Assembly (NCBI GenBank): GCA_946480635.1
Contig: CAMLKV010000012.1
Location: forward strand, 1-14,187
Direction of reading: 5' to 3'
DNA: 14,187 nucleotides
DNA from: an uncultured Flavobacterium sp.
GTDB taxonomy: Bacteria > Bacteroidota > Bacteroidia > Flavobacteriales > Flavobacteriaceae
Part shown: positions 6,543-13,078 of the stretch, piece after piece
Numbering within the stretch: position 1 is the first letter of the stretch
How the letters are laid out: every line of letters starts with the position of its first letter
Notes under the pieces: model-generated
Databases searched by the model: none
Seen by the model: the letters and a program-made list of their open reading frames with translations, nothing else
What the model was told of the DNA's origin: nothing
Made by a program: the position numbers and the translations under genes

Positions 6543-7442
6543 TTAAAATTCTGTTAAGACTTCAAGGGGAGTGCTAAAAACTTTTATTTGGGAATTAATT
6601 TTTGATTTATCAATGTAACTTGTTAATCTACCTGCTATCCATAATTGTGAATTGGTTTTAGATAAAATTTCATCATTAAATTCTTGAATGTATTCATTTA
6701 TTTTACCCTTCTCAGGTTCAATGGTAGTGTATGTTATAAAGCAAATATTTTTAAAATAATTTGTCATGTCTTTTAAGCTGTTTAACGGAACACTTTCAGA
6801 CAAATAAACAGTTTTGTAACCATGGTGAACCAATTCGTAATTTAAATATAAGAGTCCAAGTTCGTGTATTTCATTTAGTGGTAAATAAAGGACAAATACT
6901 TTCTCATCATGAATAGGATTAGAGTTTTGAAGTGCTTCTGTGTTTACAAGAATTTTTTGTTTAATTAAATGACTTATAAAATGCTCATGCGCTGGGGTTA
7001 TGGTCTCAGTTTGCCATAAAAGACCTATTTGTTCCATTAATGGAATGAAAACTTCTATAAAAACATCTTTAAATGTCTTTTTAGAAAGTAATTCATTGTA
7101 CGTTTTTGAGAAAAGAGTTTGGTCAAAATTCATCATAGCCATTTTAAAAGTATTAACAGCATGATTTGTAACACTCTTTTCATTGATGATTTGCTTCACT
7201 AATTCTGAAATTTCAGCATTATTGTGTTTAGAAATTTTAGAAATTTTGTAACCGTGATTGTGAAGTAACGTAATATTTAATAATTTTTGAAGATTTAAAG
7301 CGTCATAAAATCTAATGTTGGTATCAGTTCGCATTGGTTCTAAAATATTATATCTTTTTTCCCAAATACGAATTGTATGTGCTTTAATTCCTGAAAGATT
7401 TTCAAGATCTTTTATGCTGAAAACAGACTTTATATTGTTCAT
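6543..7442 (-). CDS. MerR-family regulator with cobalamin-binding domain (CarH/LitR type)
   Basis: This is a 299-aa transcription factor likely controlling the flanking crt genes. An N-terminal MerR winged helix at about residues 7-75 includes AHTIRIWEKRYNILEP and IRFYD. It is followed by a four-helix B12 cap with W143-x9-E153H154, the CarH signature, and a Rossmann-like B12 domain with E191-x-H193-xx-G196, where the histidine would be the lower cobalt ligand. Known family members bind adenosylcobalamin, repress carotenoid genes in the dark and release DNA in light. The residue after W143 is Gln, where Thermus CarH has the light-state His132. The ATG at 7442 is chosen because the upstream in-frame start (7466) is a TTG inside the promoter/operator. 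Light control is inferred from family and context. Confidence 0.85.
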   Translation of the reverse strand: MNNIKSVFSIKDLENLSGIKAHTIRIWEKRYNILEPMRTDTNIRFYDALNLQKLLNITLLHNHGYKISKISKHNNAEISELVKQIINEKSVTNHAVNTFKMAMMNFDQTLFSKTYNELLSKKTFKDVFIEVFIPLMEQIGLLWQTETITPAHEHFISHLIKQKILVNTEALQNSNPIHDEKVFVLYLPLNEIHELGLLYLNYELVHHGYKTVYLSESVPLNSLKDMTNYFKNICFITYTTIEPEKGKINEYIQEFNDEILSKTNSQLWIAGRLTSYIDKSKINSQIKVFSTPLEVLTEF

Positions 7443-7454
7443 CTTTTTTTGTTC

Positions 7455-7471
7455 TTTGTTAAACAAATTTA
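7455..7471 (-). promoter_or_regulatory. merR promoter -7 element fused to operator 2
   Basis: On the minus strand TAAATTTG (7464-7471) fits TAnnTTTG and its last four bases begin the perfect palindrome TTTGTTTAACAAA (7455-7467, minus-strand reading). The start codon follows 21 bases after the -7 element. A regulator bound here would cover its own promoter, which suggests autorepression. The site lies in the 77-bp divergent gap with crtY, so it could also affect that gene. No clear -33 TTG is visible. Confidence 0.5.
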
Positions 7472-7494
7472 GAAAAATAATGCTTTAGATTGAT

Positions 7495-7502
7495 TATTTT
7501 TG
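7495..7502 (+). promoter_or_regulatory. Candidate crtY -7 element
   Basis: TATTTTTG matches TAnnTTTG and lies 17 bases before the crtY ATG. Its last four bases again start a small palindrome, TTTG-TTT-CAAA (7499-7509), a loose relative of the operator motif. No -33 TTG is seen at the right spacing. Confidence 0.35.
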
Positions 7503-7519
7503 TTTCAAATCATTACGCA

Positions 7520-8656
7520 ATGAAATATGATTATATATTTTCAGGACTAGGTTTATCAGCCATGATGATAATCATCAAAATGGTTGAAGGTGGTATTTTG
7601 TTGGACAAAAATATTTTAATTATTGAGCCTGATGATAAGAATTTAAATGATCGTACTTGGTGTTTTTGGGAAGAAGATAATGGAGATTGGGACATAATTG
7701 TAAAACATAAGTGGTCTAAAGCTTTCTTTAAAAATGAGTTTGTAACAATTGACTGCCTAAACGGCTCATTTTATAAAATGATTGAATCTAAAAGCTTTTA
7801 TGATTATTACAAAAAAATAACTGAAGATTATAACATCGAATGGATTAAGGATAAAGTAATTTCTTTTGAAGAGGAAAACGATTCTGTGATTGTAAGGACT
7901 AAGGGAAAGAATTACTTAGGAGCATATTTGTTCAATTCTATTTTGGATTATGATTTGTTGAGTAAACAAAAAAAATATTCTTTATTACAGCAACATTTTG
8001 TTGGTTGGTTTGTACGAAGCAAGGGGAAGTTATTTAACCCTCAAGAAGCGTTGTTTATGGATTTTTCAGTGGCTCAAAAAGGGAACACTCGATTTATGTA
8101 TGTTTTGCCAATATCTGAAAATGAAGCATTGATAGAATATACTCTTTTTTCACCAAAAGTATTAGGTTATGAAGATTACGAATTAGAAATTAAAAGTTAT
8201 TTAAATAATCTAAGTATAGAAACGTTCGAAATAGTATCCAAAGAGAAAGGTAATATTCCTATGACAACTTATCCTTTTTGGAAAAGGAACACAAAAAGAA
8301 TTTTAAATATAGGTACAGCGGGAGGATGGACAAAAGCGAGTTCAGGTTTTACATTTTCAAATTCCGATAAGGAAAGTAAAAAAGTTGTAAGGTTTTTGAA
8401 TGAAAAAGTTATTGATTTTAGGAAATTTAAAAAGTCTAATAGGTTTACTTTTTATGATGATTTGTTTGTGGATGTACTCCACAGAAAAAATTTTCTGGGG
8501 GAGCAAATTTTTTCATCAATGTTTACTAAATCTGATCCTAAATTAATTTTGAAGTTTTTGGATGAAAAAACATCCGTTTTGGAAGATTTCCGAGTGATTT
8601 TAAGTTGCCCCAAAAAGGAGTTTTTGAAGTCTTTTTTTCGGAGAATTTTTAAATAA
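7520..8656 (+). CDS. crtY: Lycopene beta-cyclase
   Basis: CrtY is a flavoprotein that closes the ends of lycopene to beta-ionone rings, giving beta-carotene. This 378-aa protein starts with the dinucleotide-binding strand YDYIFSGLGLSAM. It carries the cyclase signature RTWCFWE at 45-51, QQHFVGWFV around 158-166 and the C-terminal flavin motif NIGTAGGWTKASSGFTFSNS at about 263-282. The length is typical. The ATG at 7520 is chosen over a TTG 30 bases upstream that lies in the promoter. The gene diverges from the MerR regulator across 77 bp and is separate from the crtI operon, so cyclisation may be regulated independently of lycopene supply. It ends in a hairpin shared with the tRNA genes. Confidence 0.92.
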   Translation: MKYDYIFSGLGLSAMMIIIKMVEGGILLDKNILIIEPDDKNLNDRTWCFWEEDNGDWDIIVKHKWSKAFFKNEFVTIDCLNGSFYKMIESKSFYDYYKKITEDYNIEWIKDKVISFEEENDSVIVRTKGKNYLGAYLFNSILDYDLLSKQKKYSLLQQHFVGWFVRSKGKLFNPQEALFMDFSVAQKGNTRFMYVLPISENEALIEYTLFSPKVLGYEDYELEIKSYLNNLSIETFEIVSKEKGNIPMTTYPFWKRNTKRILNIGTAGGWTKASSGFTFSNSDKESKKVVRFLNEKVIDFRKFKKSNRFTFYDDLFVDVLHRKNFLGEQIFSSMFTKSDPKLILKFLDEKTSVLEDFRVILSCPKKEFLKSFFRRIFK

Positions 8657-8682
8657 AAAAAGCGCCTATTTTGCGCTTTTTT
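8653..8682. terminator. Two-way terminator between crtY and tRNA-Leu
   Basis: The stem AAAAAAGCGC/GCGCTTTTTT (8656-8665 with 8673-8682) has a seven-base loop. The A and T runs on each side let it work in both directions. It overlaps the crtY stop codon and begins one base from the tRNA-Leu 3' end. Confidence 0.85.
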
Positions 8683-8683
8683 G

Positions 8684-8765
8684 TGACCACGATCAGATTC
8701 GAACTGACACGTCTTGCGACACCACCCCCTCAAGATGGCGAGTCTACCAATTTCTCCACGTGGCC
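8684..8765 (-). tRNA. tRNA-Leu (anticodon GAG)
   Basis: An 82-base class II tRNA reads on the minus strand. Acceptor arms GGCCACG/CGTGGTC pair fully with one G-U. The D stem is GAG/CTC, and the anticodon stem CCATC/GGTGG carries loop TTGAGGG with anticodon GAG (8729-8731). It has a long variable arm as expected for leucine, and the T loop is TTCGAAT. The discriminator is A. The 3' CCA is not encoded. It decodes CUC/CUU. It has no promoter of its own that I can see and lies 37 bases downstream of tRNA-Lys. Confidence 0.96.
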
Positions 8766-8773
8766 TTAAACAA

Positions 8774-8801
8774 AAAAAGTCAAACTTGCGTTTGACTTTT
8801 T
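8774..8801 (-). terminator. Hairpin between tRNA-Lys and tRNA-Leu
   Basis: Perfect 12-base arms (AAAAAGTCAAAC / GTTTGACTTTTT) flank a four-base loop. On the minus strand a run of seven T follows the GTTTGAC arm, which is the form of an intrinsic terminator. It starts one base after the tRNA-Lys 3' end. It may end most tRNA-Lys transcripts or act as a processing spacer. Confidence 0.7.
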
Positions 8802-8802
8802 G

Positions 8803-8875
8803 TGACCCCGCTGGGATTCGAACCCAGGACCCCATCATTAAAAGTGATGTGCTCTACCAGCTGAGCTACGGAGTC
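8803..8875 (-). tRNA. tRNA-Lys (anticodon TTT)
   Basis: A 73-base cloverleaf reads on the minus strand. Acceptor arms GACTCCG/CGGGGTC pair with one T-G. The D arm contains AGCTCAGCTGGTAGAGC, and the anticodon stem CATCA/TGATG carries loop CTTTTAA with anticodon TTT (8840-8842). The T arm is CTGGGTTCGAATCCCAG. The discriminator is A and CCA is not encoded. A near-consensus promoter lies 25 bases upstream. Confidence 0.97.
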
Positions 8876-8899
8876 TAAATCATTTCCTGATTGCGGGTG

Positions 8900-8930
8900 C
8901 AAATATAATACCTTATTTTTAACATTTCAA
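8900..8930 (-). promoter_or_regulatory. Promoter of the tRNA-Lys/tRNA-Leu unit
   Basis: On the minus strand TTG (8928-8930), exactly 20 bases, then TATATTTG (8900-8907) match the Bacteroidetes promoter consensus TTG-N17-23-TAnnTTTG. The tRNA-Lys 5' end is 25 bases further on. It is one of the two best promoters in the window. Confidence 0.8.
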
Positions 8931-8943
8931 ACTAAATTAATGA

Positions 8944-8951
8944 TAAATTTG
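8944..8951 (+). promoter_or_regulatory. Candidate aroK -7 element
   Basis: TAAATTTG fits TAnnTTTG, 45 bases before the aroK ATG. There is no matching TTG at the usual upstream distance, so confidence is low. Confidence 0.35.
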
Positions 8952-8996
8952 AGTTTTTTTTAAAATTGTTTTCAAAGTGTTTATTTATAAGGTTTT

Positions 8997-9518
8997 ATGT
9001 TAGTAAAAAAAATTGTTTTAATAGGGTATATGGGATCAGGTAAGTCTAAAGTAGGTGAACTTTTGGCGAAAAATTTAGAATTACCATTCTACGATTTGGA
9101 TTTTTTAATCGAAAATGAGCTTCAAAAATCAATTGGAGAGATTTTTTCAGAAGAAGGAGAAGTGTTTTTTAGAAAAAAAGAACACGAAGTTTTTAAAAAA
9201 CTTATAGAAAATGATGAATCATATATTTTAAGTACTGGAGGAGGTACGCCTTGTTATGCAAACAATCATTTGTTTTTAGCGAATGATGATGTGATTTCAG
9301 TTTATTTAAAAACAAGTATTCCGGTATTGGTTTCAAGACTTAAGAACGAAATTTCGAAAAGACCTCTGTTGCAAAGCTTAAAAGATGAAGAAACATTTGA
9401 ATTTATAGCAAAACACCTTTTTGATAGAAGCTATTTCTATAATCAATGTAAATTCACGGTTATGACAGATGAAAAATCACCCGAAGAAATAGTTTCTGAA
9501 ATTCAAAAACTATTCTAA
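8997..9518 (+). CDS. aroK: Shikimate kinase
   Basis: This enzyme phosphorylates shikimate to shikimate 3-phosphate with ATP, in the common route to aromatic amino acids. It is 173 aa, the normal length. Seen: Walker A GYMGSGKS at 10-17, acidic DLD at 33-35, the shikimate-contact region FFRKKEHEV around 57-65 with Arg59, the GGG motif in STGGGTP at 79-85, and the lid arginine in KRPLL at 121-125. The ATG at 8997 places Walker A at the expected distance from the N-terminus. The stop overlaps the end of the convergent phosphoribosyltransferase gene by 9 bases. Confidence 0.93.
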   Translation: MLVKKIVLIGYMGSGKSKVGELLAKNLELPFYDLDFLIENELQKSIGEIFSEEGEVFFRKKEHEVFKKLIENDESYILSTGGGTPCYANNHLFLANDDVISVYLKTSIPVLVSRLKNEISKRPLLQSLKDEETFEFIAKHLFDRSYFYNQCKFTVMTDEKSPEEIVSEIQKLF

Positions 9519-10007
9519 GTAAGCATAATCGTTGTTTTCTTCAAAAACTACCTGAACGTGCTCTAAAATAGAAGTAGATAGTGAAATTCCTTTAAAATCG
9601 GCTTTTACAGGATATTTTTTGTGATTACGATCAACAAGTACAGCTGTTTTAAATTTATTTAAAGGGACTTCAAGAAAATGCTTTACACCATATATTAAAG
9701 TAGTTCCAGAATTTAATACATCGTCTACTAATATTAGCCCTTTGTTTTCATACATTGACTTGTCAATTGAAGTTGTAATTGTAGCTGTTGGATTTTTTTT
9801 ATCAATCATTACATCGCATAAAGTAACTTTCAGAGGGGAGATTGTTTTTAAAACGATTGATAGTTTTTCAGCAAAAAGGCTTCCGTTTCCATGAATTCCA
9901 GCAATAATTATTTCTTCATCATTAATGAATGTTTCGTAAATCTGATAGGCTATACGTTTGGTTTTATACTCGATTTCCTGATGATTTAATATAATATTCT
10001 GATTCAT
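9510..10007 (-). CDS. Phosphoribosyltransferase (type I PRTase fold, PyrR/hypoxanthine-type)
   Basis: This is a 165-aa PRTase-fold protein. The PRPP-binding signature LILVDDVLNSGTTL (91-104) has the two acidic residues followed by the Ser-Gly-Thr-Thr loop. IIIAGIHGNGSLFAEKL at about 33-49 forms the first pyrophosphate loop. Such proteins use PRPP with a nucleobase, or sense nucleotides like PyrR; the sequence alone does not tell which. It is the last gene of a minus-strand operon, 3 bases after the methyltransferase stop, and overlaps the aroK end tail to tail. The PRTase-next-to-aroK arrangement is one I associate with Flavobacterium genomes (from memory). Confidence 0.85.
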   Translation of the reverse strand: MNQNIILNHQEIEYKTKRIAYQIYETFINDEEIIIAGIHGNGSLFAEKLSIVLKTISPLKVTLCDVMIDKKNPTATITTSIDKSMYENKGLILVDDVLNSGTTLIYGVKHFLEVPLNKFKTAVLVDRNHKKYPVKADFKGISLSTSILEHVQVVFEENNDYAYLE

Positions 10008-10010
10008 GAG

Positions 10011-10604
10011 TTATTTTTTTGTAAAGATAAAAAAGAGTTCGTTTCCTTTTCGGGGTTTTATAGAATTATAAGCAGTTTCTAGTGTTTTTATTTCAAATAA
10101 ATCTGAAAATAAATTCAAATATTCTTTTTTACTTCCTCCAAAAGGAGGTCCTGATTCTGTTAATGGGAATTGAAAAAGTAGTCCTATTATTTTACCATTA
10201 TCCTTAAGTAAAGAATGCATTTTTTTTACATAGTTTTTTCTTAAATGAGGATCTAGAGCGCAAAAGAATGTTTGTTCTATGATTAAATCATATTTATCTT
10301 CATGTTCGAAAAAATCTTGCTCGATAAATTTTGTTTTATCACATTCGGGCAACCTCTCTTTCAAATTGTCTATAGGTTGTTTAGCGTAATCTAGCACATA
10401 AGAATTTGAAAAGCCATTCTTTTGTAGATACTCAAATTCGTATCCGTTGCCACATCCTGGAATTAATATTTTGATAGATTTGTCGCTAAGCTGGTCAATA
10501 TATTCTTTTAATGGCGCGGTAATTTCTCCAACATCCCAACCAGTTTCATTGTTATGATATCTGTTGTTCCAGTATTCACTATTCAGTTTCATGTTCATCA
10601 TCAA
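10011..10604 (-). CDS. SAM-dependent methyltransferase, TPMT-like
   Basis: This is a class I methyltransferase of the thiopurine S-methyltransferase-like family, 197 aa. Seen: the family opening EYWNNRYHNNETGWDVG (10-26), motif I LIPGCGNGYE (47-56) for SAM binding, an acidic strand end around LDYAKQP, EQDFFE and the conserved IIEQTFFCALDPHLR. The real substrate is unknown; relatives methylate thiols, halides or tellurite/selenium compounds. ATG 10604 overlaps the S4 gene by 26 bases. A second ATG four codons later (10592) also precedes the conserved region and is about equally good. It is coupled to both neighbours, so it is co-expressed with them. Confidence 0.85.
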   Translation of the reverse strand: MMMNMKLNSEYWNNRYHNNETGWDVGEITAPLKEYIDQLSDKSIKILIPGCGNGYEFEYLQKNGFSNSYVLDYAKQPIDNLKERLPECDKTKFIEQDFFEHEDKYDLIIEQTFFCALDPHLRKNYVKKMHSLLKDNGKIIGLLFQFPLTESGPPFGGSKKEYLNLFSDLFEIKTLETAYNSIKPRKGNELFFIFTKK

Positions 10605-10968
10605 AATCTAATTCGAAATCTTCTAAATCTCTACGATCTTTCTTTGTTGGTCTTCCAACTCCGCTTTTGCGGTAGTGTTCCTTTGATAATTTAAGCATTT
10701 CTAAATGTGCAAATGCTTCAGGAGGTGTTTGGTCTATTCTATATAAATCCACTAGTTTTGCCCCTAAGCGATTATCAGGAATAGCAAGCACTTTAATGAT
10801 GTAAGTGATTTGGTCTTTTCTAAATGTAATCTTGTCTCCAGGTAAAATATCCTTTGAAGGCTTGACAATATCATCATTAACCGTTACGTGGTTTTTTTTA
10901 CATGCTTCGGTGGCCATATTTCTCGTTTTGTAATAACGAATGCACCACAAGTATTTATCTATGCGCAT
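10579..10968 (-). CDS. S4-domain RNA-binding protein (Hsp15-like)
   Basis: This is a 129-aa protein with an N-terminal S4 fold: MRIDKYLWCIRYYKTRNMAT, then ACKKNHVTVND, VKPSKDILPGDKITF. It is followed by a basic stretch (KSGVGRPTKKDRRDLE) and an acidic C-terminus (DFELDFDDEHETE). Hsp15 (HslR) of E. coli binds stalled 50S subunits carrying a nascent chain. The domain order here fits that group, but ribosome rescue is inferred from family only. It is the first gene of the S4-methyltransferase-PRTase operon and starts 77 bases from the divergent FKBP lipoprotein gene. Confidence 0.88.
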   Translation of the reverse strand: MRIDKYLWCIRYYKTRNMATEACKKNHVTVNDDIVKPSKDILPGDKITFRKDQITYIIKVLAIPDNRLGAKLVDLYRIDQTPPEAFAHLEMLKLSKEHYRKSGVGRPTKKDRRDLEDFELDFDDEHETE

Positions 10969-10998
10969 AAATTTTAAAAAACTAAGTTAAAATTCAAG

Positions 10999-11006
10999 CA
11001 AAAATA
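10999..11006 (-). promoter_or_regulatory. Candidate -7 element for the S4 operon
   Basis: On the minus strand TATTTTTG fits TAnnTTTG, 30 bases before the S4 gene start codon. No clear -33 TTG lies at the right spacing. Confidence 0.3.
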
Positions 11007-11045
11007 AATCAAAATTGTATCTTGCACACTTAAATTTATTGAATA

Positions 11046-12056
11046 ATGTATAGAATTTTAAAGGCCTCTTTTGCCTTATTGTTTTGTTTTGTTTTTATCC
11101 AATGTCAAAAGGCTGATGAGATGGATCCAATTCCAGTGATTCCTTATGCTGATCAGTATCCAGTTGATATTGCTGCTATTGAGAAATTTATGGACGAAAA
11201 TTATATGGAGGTTGATGCAAATCAAAATGTTTCTTTTTTTAAGATTCCTAACCCTAATCCCGATAATAAAATTTCAATTGCTGACCAAACTGAATATCCA
11301 GTTCAGCATAAAATGGTAAATAGTAATGGGGTTGATTATAAAGTGTATTTTATTAATATTAGTAAAAAAACAAGCTCTCCATATGATCCAGATTATTATG
11401 GGGAGAATTTAAATCCAACAAGAGTTGATAAAGTATTTGTTACCTATAAAGGGACTTTGATGGATAATACAACTTTTGATCAAGCGAATAATCCAGTTTG
11501 GTTACCAATGGACAATGTTGTGCAAGGTTGGGCGGAAATTATTCCTAAGTTTAAATCAGGAAATTTAACTTCTGTAAACCCAGATGGAACTTTTTCTTTC
11601 AATGACTATGGTGCGGGAATAATGTTTTTGCCATCAGGTTTAGGTTATTATAATATTTCGCAAGGTTCAATACCTGGATACGCTCCGTTAATTTTTAACT
11701 TTAAGTTAATGCAATTAGAGTATGTCGATCATGATGGGGATGGAATTTTATCTAAAGATGAAGATTTAAATGGCAATGGTATCTTTACAGATGATGATAC
11801 TGATGGTGACGGACGCCAAAATTATAAGGATAAGGATGATGATGGTGATGGTGTTCTTACGAAAACGGAAACTAAAAGGCCAAAAATTTTAGTAAATGGT
11901 GAATGGGTAGATAATGGTAATTATCCTTACAATGGTGCAGCTGTTGATGACCCGAGCACTACGGAAATAGATGAAACTCAAGGTATTCCTAGTTGTTCAG
12001 GTGATTTTACGGCATCTACGCGTTTAAGAAAGCATTTAGATAAGAACTGTCAATAA
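11046..12056 (+). CDS. FKBP-type peptidyl-prolyl isomerase lipoprotein with Asp-rich repeats
   Basis: This is a 336-aa envelope lipoprotein. A short signal ends in lipobox FIQC with Cys20. Residues about 126-225 form an FKBP-like isomerase domain: KVFVTYKGTLMDNTTFD, then GWAEIIPKFKSGN, GIMFLPSGLGYY and a closing strand PLIFNFKLMQLEYV. Directly after it, 228-270 is rich in DxDGDG-type loops (DHDGDGILSKDE, LNGNGIFTDDD, DTDGDGRQN, KDDDGDGVL), which look like EF-hand or thrombospondin type 3 calcium sites. The C-terminal tail has two cysteines. Flavobacterial FKBP lipoproteins may help fold outer-membrane or secreted proteins (inference). It is monocistronic between a divergent S4 operon and its own terminator. 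Confidence 0.88.
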   Translation: MYRILKASFALLFCFVFIQCQKADEMDPIPVIPYADQYPVDIAAIEKFMDENYMEVDANQNVSFFKIPNPNPDNKISIADQTEYPVQHKMVNSNGVDYKVYFINISKKTSSPYDPDYYGENLNPTRVDKVFVTYKGTLMDNTTFDQANNPVWLPMDNVVQGWAEIIPKFKSGNLTSVNPDGTFSFNDYGAGIMFLPSGLGYYNISQGSIPGYAPLIFNFKLMQLEYVDHDGDGILSKDEDLNGNGIFTDDDTDGDGRQNYKDKDDDGDGVLTKTETKRPKILVNGEWVDNGNYPYNGAAVDDPSTTEIDETQGIPSCSGDFTASTRLRKHLDKNCQ

Positions 12057-12078
12057 AGACATTGAATAGAAATAAAAG

Positions 12079-12103
12079 TCCCGCTCATTGAGCGGGATTT
12101 TTT
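12079..12103. terminator. Terminator after the FKBP gene
   Basis: The perfect eight-base stem TCCCGCTC/GAGCGGGA has loop ATT followed by six T (12098-12103). It lies between converging genes, and a shorter T stretch on the minus strand lets it also serve the transketolase operon. Confidence 0.9.
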
Positions 12104-12120
12104 ATGTATGAAAGAAAATA

Positions 12121-13074
12121 TTATTTTCTCTTCATTACTTTTTCTACAGCTTCAACAATTGCTTTATTGTTTAATTTGTATTTCTCCATCAATTGTTCTG
12201 GTGTCCCTGATTCTCCAAAACTGTCATTAACAGCAACAAATTCTTGAGGAGTAGGAGTGTTTAATGCTAATAATCTAGAAACACTTTCTCCTAAACCGCC
12301 TAAAATGTTATGCTCTTCTGCAGTTACTATGCAACCAGTTTTAGCAACTGATTTTAGAATAGCTTCATCATCAAGAGGTTTGATAGTATGTATGTTTATT
12401 ACTTCTGCAGAGATTCCTTTAGCTTCTAAAGTTTCAGCAGCTATTAAAGCTTCCCATACTAAGTGACCTGTTGCAACAATGGTTACATCAGTTCCTTCGC
12501 TCAACATGACCGCTTTACCAATAACAAATGGCTCGTCAGCTGGAGTGAAGTTAGGTACAACTGGACGTCCAAAACGTAAATATGCAGGACCATGGTGATC
12601 AGCTAATGCAATAGTTGCCGCTTTGGTTTGATTGTAATCGCATGTGTTGATAACTGTCATTCCTGGTAACATCTTCATTAAACCAATATCTTCAAGGATT
12701 TGGTGAGTAGCACCATCTTCTCCTAAAGTTAAACCAGCATGAGATGCACAAATTTTTACGTTTTTGTCTGAATACGCTACAGATTGACGGATTTGATCAT
12801 AAACACGTCCAGTAGAGAAATTAGCAAATGTTCCTGTGAAAGGAATTTTTCCGCCAACGGTTAAGCCAGCAGCAATTCCAATCATGTTTGCTTCTGCAAT
12901 TCCTATTTGAAAGAATCTTTCAGGATGATTTTTTTTAAAATCATCAAATTTTAATGAACCAATTAAGTCGGCACATAATGCAACAACGTTTTCGTTTTTT
13001 TGACCTAATTCAGTCATTCCCGCTCCAAAACCAGAACGAGTATCTTTACTTCCTTGATTTGTATATTTTTTCAT
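12121..13074 (-). CDS. Transketolase, C-terminal (pyrimidine-binding) subunit
   Basis: This is the second half of a split transketolase, which moves two-carbon ketol units between sugars in the non-oxidative pentose phosphate route. The 317-aa product has the pyrimidine-type domain with the catalytic glutamate in QIGIAEANM (Glu61), GTFANFSTGRVYDQIRQSVA around 81-100, SHAGLTLGEDGATHQ at 111-125, and a C-terminal domain with GHLVWEALIAAETL and AEEHNILGGLGES. It must pair with the N-terminal subunit encoded 4 bases upstream. The ATG at 13074 is chosen; the upstream TTG (13089) lies inside the neighbour's end. Two-gene transketolases are normal in Bacteroidetes, so this is not a broken gene. Confidence 0.93.
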   Translation of the reverse strand: MKKYTNQGSKDTRSGFGAGMTELGQKNENVVALCADLIGSLKFDDFKKNHPERFFQIGIAEANMIGIAAGLTVGGKIPFTGTFANFSTGRVYDQIRQSVAYSDKNVKICASHAGLTLGEDGATHQILEDIGLMKMLPGMTVINTCDYNQTKAATIALADHHGPAYLRFGRPVVPNFTPADEPFVIGKAVMLSEGTDVTIVATGHLVWEALIAAETLEAKGISAEVINIHTIKPLDDEAILKSVAKTGCIVTAEEHNILGGLGESVSRLLALNTPTPQEFVAVNDSFGESGTPEQLMEKYKLNNKAIVEAVEKVMKRK

Positions 13075-13078
13075 AATT

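Noticed and set aside
6780..6786. Another GTTTAAC inside the regulator coding region
   Set aside because: It lacks the flanking TTT/AAA arms and lies in coding sequence, so it is probably chance in AT-rich DNA.
7442..7520. Longer starts for the regulator (7466) and crtY (7490)
   Set aside because: Both are TTG codons lying in or next to promoter and operator sequence. ATG codons just inside match family N-termini better.
3757..8656. A retinal or rhodopsin photosystem linked to the carotenoid genes
   Set aside because: No beta-carotene cleavage gene (blh), rhodopsin or ketolase (crtW) is present in the window.
8452..8838. Minus-strand open frame of 128 codons
   Set aside because: It runs through both the 3' half of crtY and the tRNA-Leu gene and part of tRNA-Lys, with no family resemblance. 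It is a shadow frame.
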